Part shown: one piece after another, positions 1 to 7,442 of the stretch
How positions within the stretch are numbered: position 1 is the first letter of the stretch
Layout: the number at the start of each line of letters is the position of its first letter
Source of the DNA: Bacillota bacterium
GTDB lineage: Bacteria > Bacillota > Clostridia > Christensenellales > CAG-138
DNA length: 22,275 nucleotides
Direction of reading: 5' to 3'
Assembly: GCA_016288175.1 (NCBI GenBank)
Contig: JAEEYN010000214.1
Coordinates: 1 to 22,275 of the forward strand
Notes under the pieces: generated by a model
Seen by the model: only the letters and a program-made list of their open reading frames with translations
Database searches by the model: none
What the model was told of the DNA's origin: nothing
Position numbers and translations under genes: made by a program

Positions 1-659
1 AGCGCGATCTGGACCGAGTTGTCGCCGTCGAAGGGGGGATTGCCGACGAGCATTTCATAGAGCATGATGCCGACGGAATACAGGTCGCTTTCAACGCCGA
101 CGGCGCCGCCGCTGGCCTGCTCGGGCGAGATATAATGGACGGAACCGACGACGTTGTTGCCGTCGAAGGTCCTTGTTATCGAAGCGGTGTCCTTCGCGAT
201 GCCGAAGTCGGTCAGTTTGATCGTTCTGTCGCGGGAAATGAGCACGTTCTGCGGCTTGACGTCCCTGTGGACATAGCCGCCCTTGTGCGCGGCGTCGAGC
301 GCGTTCAGCACGCGGCAGGTGATATGCACCGCGGCTTTCGGGCTCAGTTTTCCTTTGGATTTCAGGTATTCCTTGAGTGTCAGGCCTTCGACATACTCCA
401 TCACGATGTAGCTTCTGCCTTCGTATTCGCCGTATGCGTAAGCGCGAACGATGTTCGGACATTCGAGCGTCAGCATCGCGCGTGTCTCTCTTTCGAAGCG
501 GCGCATATACTGTGCGTCCTCGCAGAATTCCTTTTTGATCATCTTGACGGCGACCTGTCTGTCCTCCTCGCGGTCATGGGCTCTGTAGACCTCCGCCATG
601 CCGCCGGTGCCGATCAGCTCAAGGATCTCGTATCTGTTTTCAAGCACGGTACCGATCAC
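1..659 (-). CDS. prkC: PrkC-type Ser/Thr protein kinase, N-terminal part (cut by window edge)
   Basis: Hanks-type Ser/Thr kinase. About 219 residues of the kinase domain are in the window and the rest runs off the left edge. Visible motifs are the glycine loop GTGGMAEV (17-24), the ATP lysine K39 (VAVK), the catalytic loop HRDVKPQN (131-138), the magnesium loop DFG (151-153) and an activation segment containing SVHYISPEQ. The start is taken as GTG at 659, which gives a 4-base GTGA overlap with the stop of the phosphatase gene; a GTG four codons later is the alternative. In Bacillota this family normally continues into a membrane segment and extracellular PASTA repeats that bind muropeptides or lipid II. 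Those parts are not visible here, so that architecture is inferred. Overlap with stp implies co-translation of a kinase/phosphatase pair. Confidence 0.95.
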   Translation of the reverse strand, partial: MIGTVLENRYEILELIGTGGMAEVYRAHDREEDRQVAVKMIKKEFCEDAQYMRRFERETRAMLTLECPNIVRAYAYGEYEGRSYIVMEYVEGLTLKEYLKSKGKLSPKAAVHITCRVLNALDAAHKGGYVHRDVKPQNVLISRDRTIKLTDFGIAKDTASITRTFDGNNVVGSVHYISPEQASGGAVGVESDLYSVGIMLYEMLVGNPPFDGDNSVQIA

Positions 660-1384
660 AGCAGCTCACCTCCCTCGTTCTGGACAAGGGCAACGGTGAT
701 GTTGTCCGTCGAGCCGTTCGCAAGCGCCGTTTCGGTCAGCCTGTCGCAGGCTTCGAGAATGTCCGCGCTGGTTTTCAGGATCTCCTCCGCCTCCTGCCTT
801 GAAACGCTGCCGTGGAGGCCGTCGCTGCAGAGCATGATGATATCACCGCGCTTCCATTTCGAAACGCCGGTATCCGCCTTCACGAACTGCGCCGTGCCAA
901 CGGCTCTTGTGAGGATGTTCCGCTGAGGATGGGTCTCCGCCTCCTGCCGCGTGATCACGCCGGAATGGACAAGCTCCTCAACGAAGGAATGATCGCGGGT
1001 GAGCTGGCGGATGTGCTCGCCGTCGAAAAGATAGAGGCGGCTGTCGCCGACGTTCGCATAGGTGAATTTCGTCGATTCGACATACGCCATAACGACGGTC
1101 GTGCCCATGCCGGAGCAGTCGGCGTCGGTGGATGCGACGTCGAAAATGCGGTGGTTCGCATAGGAGACAGCGTGCTGAAGAAGGATCTGCAGCCGCTGCT
1201 CGTTATTCGATTGAATGTATTCATGGATCGATTCGATCGCGATCAGGCTCGCGACATTTCCGGCGCGGTGGCCGCCCATGCCGTCCGCAACGACGACAAC
1301 GGGCTTCTCCCCCGCTTCGGGCGTATAGAAATAGTCCTGGTTGGACTGCCGCCGCCCTATTTCGGTTCTGTATGCATAGATCAT
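656..1384 (-). CDS. stp: PP2C-family Ser/Thr phosphatase (Stp/PrpC)
   Basis: Metal-dependent (Mn/Mg) PPM phosphatase of 242 residues, the usual size for bacterial Stp/PrpC. It dephosphorylates targets of the neighbouring PrkC kinase. Motifs in order are RRQSNQD near residue 11, VADGMGGHRAGN (32-43) with the metal-binding aspartate, GMGTT, NVGDSRLYL, TRDHSFVEELV, HPQRNILTRAVG, LCSDGL and a C-terminal STDNITVALV with a further metal-binding Asp. A GGGAGG Shine-Dalgarno lies about 10 bases before ATG 1384. It is fifth in the def-fmt-rsmB-rlmN-stp-prkC operon, 36 bases after rlmN, and overlaps prkC by 4 bases. Confidence 0.97.
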   Translation of the reverse strand: MIYAYRTEIGRRQSNQDYFYTPEAGEKPVVVVADGMGGHRAGNVASLIAIESIHEYIQSNNEQRLQILLQHAVSYANHRIFDVASTDADCSGMGTTVVMAYVESTKFTYANVGDSRLYLFDGEHIRQLTRDHSFVEELVHSGVITRQEAETHPQRNILTRAVGTAQFVKADTGVSKWKRGDIIMLCSDGLHGSVSRQEAEEILKTSADILEACDRLTETALANGSTDNITVALVQNEGGELL

Positions 1385-1420
1385 TGCTCACTTGCCTCCC
1401 ATCCGGCAGGTATTATCGGT

Positions 1421-2488
1421 TCAAGCGATCGGATTCGCTTCGGGTGTTTCGGTTTTTTCGGCATGCTTGTTGCGGAGCTGACCGCAGGCGCCATCGATAT
1501 CCGTTCCGAGCTCGCGGCGGACCGTCGCGGAGATATGCCGTTTATTCAGCCAGCCCTCGAAAGCGTGGGCATAAGCTCTCGTTACGCCGTTGAGGTTCCT
1601 TTCCTTAACGGAATTGAGCGGGATCAGATTGACGTGGCAGTTGATGCCGCGGAGCCTTTCCGCAAGCTCCGCCGCGCATTCCTCGGAGGAATTCACGCCG
1701 TCGACGAGGGCGTATTCGAAGATCACCCTTCGCCCCGTAACGTCCGCGTAATGCTTCGCGGCGGGGATCAGCTCCTCCATGCGGAAGCTGTGATTTACGG
1801 GCATCAGCCTGTCGCGGATCTCGTTATTCGGCGCGTGGAGCGAGATGCAGAGCGTGACATGCGGCGCATCGTCGATCAGGGTATAGATCTTCGGCACAAG
1901 GCCGCAGGTCGAAAGGGAGATATTGCGTGGACTGATGCCGAGGCCGTCCGCCGCCGTCGCCCGTTTTAAGAAGCGGACGGTGTTTTCGTAATTATCGAGG
2001 GGTTCGCCGCAGCCCATCATAACGATGTTGGTGACGACCCGTTTTTTCTCGTCATCCTTGGAAAAACTGCGCTCCACCGCCGTAACTTCGGAAAGCATTT
2101 CGCCGGCGGTGAGGTTCCTCACGCGGCCGTTCAGAGTCGAGGCGCAGAAAGCACAGCCCATGCGGCAGCCCGCCTGGGTGGAGATGCAGAGGGTGTTGCC
2201 GTAGCTGTAGCGCATAAGCACGCCCTCGACGATATTGCCGTCCGCAAGCTCATAGAGCATCTTGACGGTGTCGTCCTTCTTCGAACGGCGCGTTTCGATG
2301 ATCTTCGCGCCGCCGAAGGGCAGCTCCGCGAGCTTTGTGCGCAGGGCCTTCGGGATGTTCAGCATCTCATCCGGCGCGGCGCCGCGGCTCAGCCATTCCA
2401 TGATCTGCTTCGCGCGGAAACGCGGCTCGCCCATTTCGGCAAGCAGGCTCTCGAGTTCTTCTTTTGTTATTGATGCAAGGTCGATCAT
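1421..2488 (-). CDS. rlmN: Dual-specificity RNA methyltransferase RlmN
   Basis: Radical SAM enzyme that methylates C2 of adenosine 2503 in 23S rRNA and, in studied species, A37 of some tRNAs, using a methyl-cysteine intermediate. The protein has 355 residues, a normal length. The 4Fe-4S motif CxxxCxxC is C108, C112, C115 (GCRMGCAFC). The C-terminal GACGQLRNKH carries C335, the expected methyl-carrying cysteine. The motif GCGEPLDN is also present. The start ATG at 2488 overlaps the stop of rsmB by 4 bases (ATGA), preceded by GAAAGG. It is the fourth gene of the def operon. Confidence 0.97.
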   Translation of the reverse strand: MIDLASITKEELESLLAEMGEPRFRAKQIMEWLSRGAAPDEMLNIPKALRTKLAELPFGGAKIIETRRSKKDDTVKMLYELADGNIVEGVLMRYSYGNTLCISTQAGCRMGCAFCASTLNGRVRNLTAGEMLSEVTAVERSFSKDDEKKRVVTNIVMMGCGEPLDNYENTVRFLKRATAADGLGISPRNISLSTCGLVPKIYTLIDDAPHVTLCISLHAPNNEIRDRLMPVNHSFRMEELIPAAKHYADVTGRRVIFEYALVDGVNSSEECAAELAERLRGINCHVNLIPLNSVKERNLNGVTRAYAHAFEGWLNKRHISATVRRELGTDIDGACGQLRNKHAEKTETPEANPIA

Positions 2489-3822
2489 TCGCCTTTCAGT
2501 TCCTTTTTAATAAATCTTGCGATAAAGAAGCCGTCGACGCCGTCCCTGTTCGGGAAAAGCTGCAGAAACGGGTTTTCCTCCCCCTCCGTCTTTTCCCTTT
2601 CCGGGATAAGAAAGTCCAGCGGTTCCGCTGAAAAATCGGGGTGTTCTTCGAGAAAACGGTTCCCATTATCCTCATTTTCGCGTTTCGAAACGGTGCAGGT
2701 GGAGTACACGAGCGCGCCGCCCTGTTTAACGAATTTCGCGGCGTTATCGAGAAGCTTGCGCTGCAGCGCGGCGAGCGATTTGATATCCTCTTCGGTCCTA
2801 TTCAGCAGCGCGTCGGGCTTCGAGCCGCCGCCGAGGCCGGAGCAGGGGGCGTCAACAAGCACTACGTCGAAATTTCCTTCGTCCGCGGTGAAAAGCTCCG
2901 CCATTTGAGCCGGATCCGCCGCGTCCGCCGTGATCGCGCGAACGTTAGTGACGCCGAGACGCCGGGCCGTGGCTTTCAAAAGTTCCGTGCGGTGCGGATG
3001 CACCTCGAGCGCCGTGATGCTCCCCGTGCCGCGCATCAGGCTCGAAAGGAAGCAGGTCTTCCCTCCCGGCGCGGCGCAGGTATCCAGCACGCGCATCCCG
3101 TCCTTCACGCGGCAGGCGCGGCAAACGAGCATCGCGCTTTCGCTCTGGACTGTCATTTTTCCGGTTCTGAACAGTTCGAGGTTCGCGATGTCCGCGCCTT
3201 CTTCGAGAATCAGCGCCTCGGTTTCGAGCTCGCTGCGCTTCGATGCGATCCCGAGCGCGGTAAGCGCCGCTTCGAGCTCCTCCGCCGTATACGGATACTG
3301 TGCGCGGACGGTCAGCTTATGGAGCCTTGCCGAGAGCATGCTTTCGGTGAACTCCGGCCCGTATTCTTTTAAATATTCCTCCGCCATGAAGCGCGGAACG
3401 GAAAACTTTACCGAAAGCCTTTCTGCGGGATCCTCCGGCAGGGGCGGCAGCTTTCCCGCGACGTTATCGCGGGCGATTTGACGCAGAACGCCGTTCACGA
3501 AGCCGGTCAGCTGACCTTTGCCGATCGCTCTTGTGAGCTCCACGGCCTCCGAACAAACGGCGTGGTCGGGCCTGTCCATGAAAAGAAGCTCGGTGACGGA
3601 AAGGCGGAGGATGTTGCGGATGCTGCTGTGCACTCGTCCTTTTTTATAATGATCAATTAAGAAATCCGCATATGAAACATGCTCTGTCGCTGAATAAACG
3701 AGCGCCGTAACGCGGCCCGCGGTGCGGCTGTCTGCGCCGGCGAGGCCCTTTTTCAGTGCAAGGTTGGCGTAAGCGCCGCCCCTCGTGACCTCCGTGAAAA
3801 TTTCATACGCTTTGCGGATCAT
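2485..3822 (-). CDS. rsmB: 16S rRNA m5C967 methyltransferase RsmB (NusB domain fused to RNA methyltransferase)
   Basis: Methylates C5 of cytosine 967 (E. coli numbering) of 16S rRNA with SAM. The 445 residues split into an N-terminal NusB-like RNA-binding domain (about 1-135) and a Rossmann methyltransferase domain (about 165-445). The SAM site is DTCAAPGGKT (247-256). The two cysteines of the m5C mechanism are C327 in DAPCSGLG and C376 in STCTVSKRENED. ATG at 3822 overlaps the stop of fmt by 4 bases, with AGGAAG just upstream, so translation is probably coupled. Confidence 0.97.
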   Translation of the reverse strand: MIRKAYEIFTEVTRGGAYANLALKKGLAGADSRTAGRVTALVYSATEHVSYADFLIDHYKKGRVHSSIRNILRLSVTELLFMDRPDHAVCSEAVELTRAIGKGQLTGFVNGVLRQIARDNVAGKLPPLPEDPAERLSVKFSVPRFMAEEYLKEYGPEFTESMLSARLHKLTVRAQYPYTAEELEAALTALGIASKRSELETEALILEEGADIANLELFRTGKMTVQSESAMLVCRACRVKDGMRVLDTCAAPGGKTCFLSSLMRGTGSITALEVHPHRTELLKATARRLGVTNVRAITADAADPAQMAELFTADEGNFDVVLVDAPCSGLGGGSKPDALLNRTEEDIKSLAALQRKLLDNAAKFVKQGGALVYSTCTVSKRENEDNGNRFLEEHPDFSAEPLDFLIPEREKTEGEENPFLQLFPNRDGVDGFFIARFIKKELKGE

Positions 3823-4781
3823 ACTTCCTGTTTTTGTTCAAAACGGCAGCCGAGGAGTTTTTTCCCGTTCATCGCCGCCTTAGCTTCCAGGCGTTTGCCG
3901 CCGGGGAACTGCAGCTCCGCGATCCCGATAAAGCCGTCGCCCGTGCGGACGATGAGGCCCTGCTTGGGGCTTGCGATCACGCACTCGCCCGGCGCAGCGG
4001 AGGCGAACTTTTCAAGCAGCTGTTCCTGCTGCGGGATCAGCTGCGTTCTGTGGATCCTGATATTCGCTTCGCCGAGGCGCGCAAAGGCCGTCGGCGCGGG
4101 GTTGAGGCCGCGGACGAGGTCGTGGATGCGCTTCGACGGGAGGGAGAAATCGATCTCCGCGTCCTGCTTTTTGATGGGGCGGCAGCGCGTCGCGAGCGCG
4201 TCATCCTGCGGAACGGGTTCAAGCGTGCCCGTTTCGATCCGCGCGATCGTCTCCTTCAAAAGCTCCGCGCCGAGCTCTGCAAGGCGGGAATACAGCTCGC
4301 CGTAGGTCTCGTTTTCGCCGATCGGCGTTTTCGCGGCCAAAAGGATGTCGCCGGTGTCCATGCCGAGGCTTGTGAGCATCGTCGTTACGCCTGTCTCCTC
4401 CTCGCCCTCGATGATCGCGGTCTGGATCGGCGAAGCGCCGCGGTATTTCGGCAGCAGACTGCCGTGGACGTTGACGGTCCCGTACTTCGGAACGGCGAGA
4501 TTTTCGGCGGAAAGGAGCTGACCGAACGCCGCCGTGACGACGAGATCCGGCATGAACGCAGCAAGCGCTTCAACGCCTTCGGGAAGACGGATCTTTTCAA
4601 ATTGATAGACGGGGATCCCCGCTTCGAGCGCGGCGAGTTTGACCGCCGGCATCGCAAGCGCATGGCCGCGGTCCTTCGGGCGGTCCGGCTGCGTGAAAAC
4701 GGCGAGCTCATGCCCCTCCGCGATCAGCATTCTGAGCGACGGCACGGCGAATTCCGGCGTGCCGAGAAAAGCGATCCTCAT
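3819..4781 (-). CDS. fmt: Methionyl-tRNA formyltransferase
   Basis: Transfers a formyl group from 10-formyl-tetrahydrofolate to initiator Met-tRNA. The protein has 320 residues (E. coli Fmt has 315). The N-terminal formyltransferase domain starts MRIAFLGTPEFAVPSL and has the active-site segment NVHGSLLPKYRGASPIQ with N104 and H106, and the catalytic aspartate in LGMDTGD (D142). The C-terminal OB-like domain begins near residue 205 (DLVRGLNPAPTAF). Four-base overlaps on both sides (def before, rsmB after) match the common Bacillota order def-fmt-rsmB. Confidence 0.98.
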   Translation of the reverse strand: MRIAFLGTPEFAVPSLRMLIAEGHELAVFTQPDRPKDRGHALAMPAVKLAALEAGIPVYQFEKIRLPEGVEALAAFMPDLVVTAAFGQLLSAENLAVPKYGTVNVHGSLLPKYRGASPIQTAIIEGEEETGVTTMLTSLGMDTGDILLAAKTPIGENETYGELYSRLAELGAELLKETIARIETGTLEPVPQDDALATRCRPIKKQDAEIDFSLPSKRIHDLVRGLNPAPTAFARLGEANIRIHRTQLIPQQEQLLEKFASAAPGECVIASPKQGLIVRTGDGFIGIAELQFPGGKRLEAKAAMNGKKLLGCRFEQKQEV

Positions 4782-5269
4782 TCCTCTTCCTCTTCTTCGA
4801 AACCGGCTTCGGGGTCAAAGCCCTCCGGCGGTTCGGTCACTTTTTCAAGATACACATGGCCGTCCAGGTGGTCGTTCTCGTGCAGGACGCACCTTGCGTG
4901 GAGGCCTTCGCAGGTATACTGCATCAGCTTGCCGTCGCGGTTGAAGGCGCGGAAAACGACCCTGTTCGGGCGAACGACATAGCCGCTCCTCTCCGGGAAG
5001 GAGAGGCAGCCCTCCATGCCGCCCTGCTCGCCGGAGGTCTCGACGATCTCCGGATTGATCGCCTCGATCAGACCGTCGCCGCAGTCCATCACGAACACGC
5101 GGCGCAGGATTCCGATCTGCGGTCCGGCAAGGCCGACGCCATCCGCGGCGTACATGGTCTCCGCCATGTCGTCGAGCAGTTTAAAAAGCTTTTCATCGAA
5201 TTTTTCGACGGGCCGCGCGACCTTGTAAAGGCAGGGCGCGTCGTCTTTAAAGATATTCCTGATTGCCAT
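4778..5269 (-). CDS. def: Peptide deformylase
   Basis: Fe(II)/Zn enzyme that removes the N-formyl group from nascent proteins, the counterpart of Fmt encoded next. The three family motifs are present: GVGLAGPQ (44-51), EGCLS (86-90, metal ligand C88) and HENDH (130-134, ligands H130 and H134, catalytic E131). The chosen start is ATG 5269 because GGAG lies six bases upstream. A longer frame from TTG 5281 would place the start inside that Shine-Dalgarno. The product is 163 residues and ends in an acidic EEEEEE run. It is the first gene of its operon, about 75 bases below the promoter -10. Confidence 0.97.
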   Translation of the reverse strand: MAIRNIFKDDAPCLYKVARPVEKFDEKLFKLLDDMAETMYAADGVGLAGPQIGILRRVFVMDCGDGLIEAINPEIVETSGEQGGMEGCLSFPERSGYVVRPNRVVFRAFNRDGKLMQYTCEGLHARCVLHENDHLDGHVYLEKVTEPPEGFDPEAGFEEEEEE

Positions 5270-5344
5270 TCGCTTCTCCAAATCAAGGTTATTCGGGCTT
5301 ACGGCTTCAATAAAAGCACACGCTTGCCCATTTTACCAATCTTA

Positions 5345-5373
5345 ATTATAACATGAACCGTTAAACATGAAAA
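5345..5373 (-). promoter_or_regulatory. Promoter of the def-fmt-rsmB-rlmN-stp-prkC operon
   Basis: On the minus strand, TATAAT at 5350-5345 is preceded by TG one base upstream (extended -10, TGTTATAAT). TTTTCA at 5373-5368 gives a 17-bp spacer. Transcription would start near 5338, leaving a leader of about 70 bases before def. The perfect -10 and the TG extension compensate for the weak -35. Confidence 0.8.
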
Positions 5374-5420
5374 GAGCAATTTTTATTTTCCGCCGAAAGC
5401 AGAAATGATCCGGACAAACC

Positions 5421-5451
5421 GAAAGAGACCGCCGTTTGCCGCGGCGGTCTC
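5421..5451 (-). terminator. Intrinsic terminator after the mreB-like gene
   Basis: Ten-bp perfect stem (GAGACCGCCG at 5425-5434 against CGGCGGTCTC at 5442-5451) with a 7-nt loop. On the minus strand it is followed by TTTCGGTTTG. It lies 16 bases past the stop of the mreB-like gene and upstream of the def promoter. The U-tract is broken, so efficiency is uncertain. The same AGACCGCCG stem recurs at 21626-21648 and 21919-21942. Confidence 0.7.
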
Positions 5452-5467
5452 CAGGTTCTTCTTTGAT

Positions 5468-6472
5468 TCAGCAGGCGTCCTCGCGGCGGCGGACGATCCT
5501 TCCGTCCTCCGCGTCAATGAAATCCGGCCGCAGCCTCCCGGCGAGCGAAGCGTCGGTGAAAAGATAGCGCCGCATGCCGTCCGCAACGGCGAATTCCGCG
5601 TTTTCGGCAACATGCACGGGCAGGCCGAGCTCCGAGGAAAGAAGGTTTTCGATCCCCGCGAAGCGCGCGCCGCCGCCGATCAGAGTCACGCCTGTGTCGA
5701 AAAGATCCGCAGCGGTATCCGGACGGAGAGCTTTGACCGAGTCCGCGGCAAACCGAATGATCGGCTTCAGCCCCGCCTCCGCCGCCGAGCGGAGCCATTC
5801 CCCGTCCGCGCGGACGGAAACAGGCAGCCCCGTATCGACGCTGCGTCCGTCAACGACGAAGAGCGGGCTCGTCATGCGCTGCTTGATGATCTCCGCCATG
5901 CGGCTCCCGATGAATGCGCGGTGCTCCGTTCGGAAATGTGTCTGCAGCGCCCTGTCGACAGCGGTGCTGCCGAAGCTTTCCGCGCTTTCGAAAACAAGCC
6001 CGCCGTTCGCGATCACGGCGCAGCGGATTGTTTCGGCGCCGATATCGACGAGCATATTCGCTTTTTCGCCGAAAACGTCGACGCCTGCCCCGAGCGCGCC
6101 CATCAGTGCGGCGTTCAGCACGCGGAGGCTGTGGAACCCCGCCCGCTGCACCGCGCGGAAATATGCGTTGAAGCGCAGCGCGGGTATCAGCCGCGGCAGA
6201 GCAAGATAAAGGTCGATCGAGCCCGCAGCGCGCCTCCCGCTCACCGCCTTTGCGGTCTCCGAAAGGAACAGCGCGAGCAGTTCGACATTCGCCGCCGCGC
6301 CTTCCCGAACGGGGCAGACCCTTCCGCCCGCCCGCGGCGCGTCCCGTCCGAAGGAGCGGATGGCTTTCCCTCCTTCCGGCGAAACGGCTGTCGCGGCCGA
6401 AACGCACTCCCCGCGCAAGGCGAAGCGGGTATTCGCGGAGCCGATATCGGCTCCCAAAACGGTCCTGAACAT
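5468..6472 (-). CDS. Divergent MreB-family actin-like protein with degraded ATPase motifs
   Basis: 334-residue actin-fold protein that aligns through its length with MreB. Phosphate-1 loop is DIGSANT (9-15, MreB DLGTANT), phosphate-2 region is DIGAET (143-148, MreB DIGGGT), then INGG-like IANGGLVFESAESFGSTAVD, a TGLPVSVRADGE segment matching MreB TGLPKTIEITGKE, and the adenosine motif LIGGGARFAGIENLLSSELGLPVHVAE (264-290). Key residues are altered: where MreB has the catalytic EEP(F/M)AAAIGA, this protein has LNAALMGALGA (119-129), and two phosphate-2 glycines are replaced by A and E. The start is ATG 6472 because GGAGG lies eight bases before it; an in-frame ATG at 6499 lies in the loop of the leader hairpin. 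The gene is downstream of maf, the usual neighbour of mreBCD, but mreC and mreD are absent. It probably has a cell-shape or division role, or is a non-hydrolysing paralogue. Confidence 0.8.
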   Translation of the reverse strand: MFRTVLGADIGSANTRFALRGECVSAATAVSPEGGKAIRSFGRDAPRAGGRVCPVREGAAANVELLALFLSETAKAVSGRRAAGSIDLYLALPRLIPALRFNAYFRAVQRAGFHSLRVLNAALMGALGAGVDVFGEKANMLVDIGAETIRCAVIANGGLVFESAESFGSTAVDRALQTHFRTEHRAFIGSRMAEIIKQRMTSPLFVVDGRSVDTGLPVSVRADGEWLRSAAEAGLKPIIRFAADSVKALRPDTAADLFDTGVTLIGGGARFAGIENLLSSELGLPVHVAENAEFAVADGMRRYLFTDASLAGRLRPDFIDAEDGRIVRRREDAC

Positions 6473-6474
6473 AG

Positions 6475-6519
6475 AAAAAACCTCCGGCAAAGTCCTCATT
6501 AAAGAGTATTGCCGGAGGT
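6475..6519 (-). terminator. Terminator-like hairpin containing the ribosome binding site of the mreB-like gene
   Basis: Perfect 11-bp inverted repeat ACCTCCGGCAA (6480-6490) / TTGCCGGAGGT (6509-6519) with an 18-nt loop. Read on the minus strand it is followed by a run of T (6480-6475), the layout of an intrinsic terminator 60 bases after maf. The downstream arm holds the GGAGG Shine-Dalgarno of the mreB-like gene, whose ATG is at 6472. The structure may stop maf transcripts, hide the ribosome binding site, or both. Confidence 0.7.
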
Positions 6520-6578
6520 CCGGTATTTTTACGCCTTTCGGGAAGGTTTTTTGCTCGGTTTTTCGTAAAAGCTGTCGC

Positions 6579-7172
6579 TTACCGGAAATCCCGCGGGAGG
6601 ATGCCGGCGTTTTTCAGAAGGCGGTATGCCGAGGGCAGAGGCAGACCGATGACGGTGAAGTAATTGCCCTTCACCTCTTTGACAAACATTCCGAACGGTC
6701 CCTGGATGCCGTACGCGCCGGCTTTGTCCATCGGTTCGCCGGATGCGACATAGCTTTCGATCTCCTCCTCCGTCAGTTCCTCGAAGGTGACCTCCGTTTT
6801 TCCGAGTTCGGTCTCGCAGCCCGCTGCCGTCACGACGGCGATGCCCGTATAGACGGTATGCGTCTTCCCCGAGAGCGCGGAAAGGATCCGCACGGCGTCC
6901 TGCGCGTCCTTCGGCTTTCCTATTATACTGCCCTCGCTGAAAACAACGGTGTCCGAGCCGAGAACGGCGATACTCTCCCCGTCTTCGTCAACGCCGCCGA
7001 GCCGGTCGAAAACCTCCCGCGCCTTTCTTTCCGCAAGCGCTTCCACATACAGACCGGGATCGGCTTCGTCGATCGCTTCGTCCGCCCTGCTGACCACGAT
7101 CCCGTAGTCATAGCCGCACATCGTCAGCAGCTCCCTTCTTCTTTGGGAACCGCTCGCAAGGATCAGCTTCAT
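6579..7172 (-). CDS. maf: Maf-family nucleoside triphosphate pyrophosphatase
   Basis: Hydrolyses non-canonical or modified nucleotides (dTTP/UTP or m7GTP type) to the monophosphate; overexpression in Bacillus blocks septation. The protein has 197 residues, the family norm. Motifs are LILASGSQRRREL at the N-terminus, AERKAREV (47-54), VLGSDTVV with catalytic D74, IIGKPKDAQDAVRILSALSGKTHTVYTG (83-110), and MDKAGAYGIQG with GNYFTVIGLPL near the end. GDT is replaced by GSDT, common in the family. AAGGAGG lies just before ATG 7172. It is the first gene of a two-gene unit with the mreB-like gene. Confidence 0.95.
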   Translation of the reverse strand: MKLILASGSQRRRELLTMCGYDYGIVVSRADEAIDEADPGLYVEALAERKAREVFDRLGGVDEDGESIAVLGSDTVVFSEGSIIGKPKDAQDAVRILSALSGKTHTVYTGIAVVTAAGCETELGKTEVTFEELTEEEIESYVASGEPMDKAGAYGIQGPFGMFVKEVKGNYFTVIGLPLPSAYRLLKNAGILPRDFR

Positions 7173-7290
7173 ACTGCCTCCTTCCGCCGCTTTTGGGCGG
7201 CGAAATTTCTTCCATTTTCTCCCACCGGAAGCTCGCTTCGCCGCATCCAGCGGCTTTTTGGCGCATTATGCACCTCTTCCGGCATGGATA

Positions 7291-7319
7291 AGCATACCAG
7301 TCCGGGCCGCGGGAATCAA
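7291..7319 (-). promoter_or_regulatory. Promoter of maf and the mreB-like gene
   Basis: On the minus strand, TTGATT (7319-7314), a 17-bp spacer and TATGCT (7296-7291) with TGG in front, an extended -10. The leader to maf is about 110 bases and contains a 6-bp hairpin (CGCCGC/GCGGCG, 7185-7202) just before the Shine-Dalgarno. It lies back to back with the mraZ promoter across the A/T tract at 7320-7343. Confidence 0.7.
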
Positions 7320-7341
7320 GTTTTTAAAAAATTTTTTAAAA

Positions 7342-7366
7342 AAGTGGGATTAAGTGTTGCTAAGTG
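7342..7366 (+). promoter_or_regulatory. MraZ operator: three AAGTG boxes at 10-bp spacing
   Basis: AAGTG occurs at 7342-7346, 7352-7356 and 7362-7366, exactly 10 bp apart, so all lie on one face of the helix. MraZ is known to bind short G-rich direct repeats (GTG/TGGG type) separated by five bases upstream of its own gene, which fits this layout. The boxes cover the -35 region of the mraZ promoter, implying autorepression. A further AAGTG lies at 7404-7408, off the 10-bp register, between the promoter and the gene. Confidence 0.8.
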
Positions 7367-7385
7367 GAATTGATTATGCTATAAT
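7357..7385 (+). promoter_or_regulatory. Promoter of the dcw operon (mraZ promoter)
   Basis: TTGCTA (7357-7362), a 17-bp spacer and a perfect TATAAT (7380-7385) with TGC in front (extended -10). A run of A and T blocks at 7320-7343 lies upstream and could act as an UP element for RNA polymerase. Predicted start near 7392 gives a 50-base leader to mraZ. The -35 overlaps the second and third AAGTG boxes. Confidence 0.85.
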
Positions 7386-7442
7386 GTGGGTAATATTCCA
7401 CCAAAGTGGTAATATATTCCGATTTGGAAAGGTGGTGTTGGC

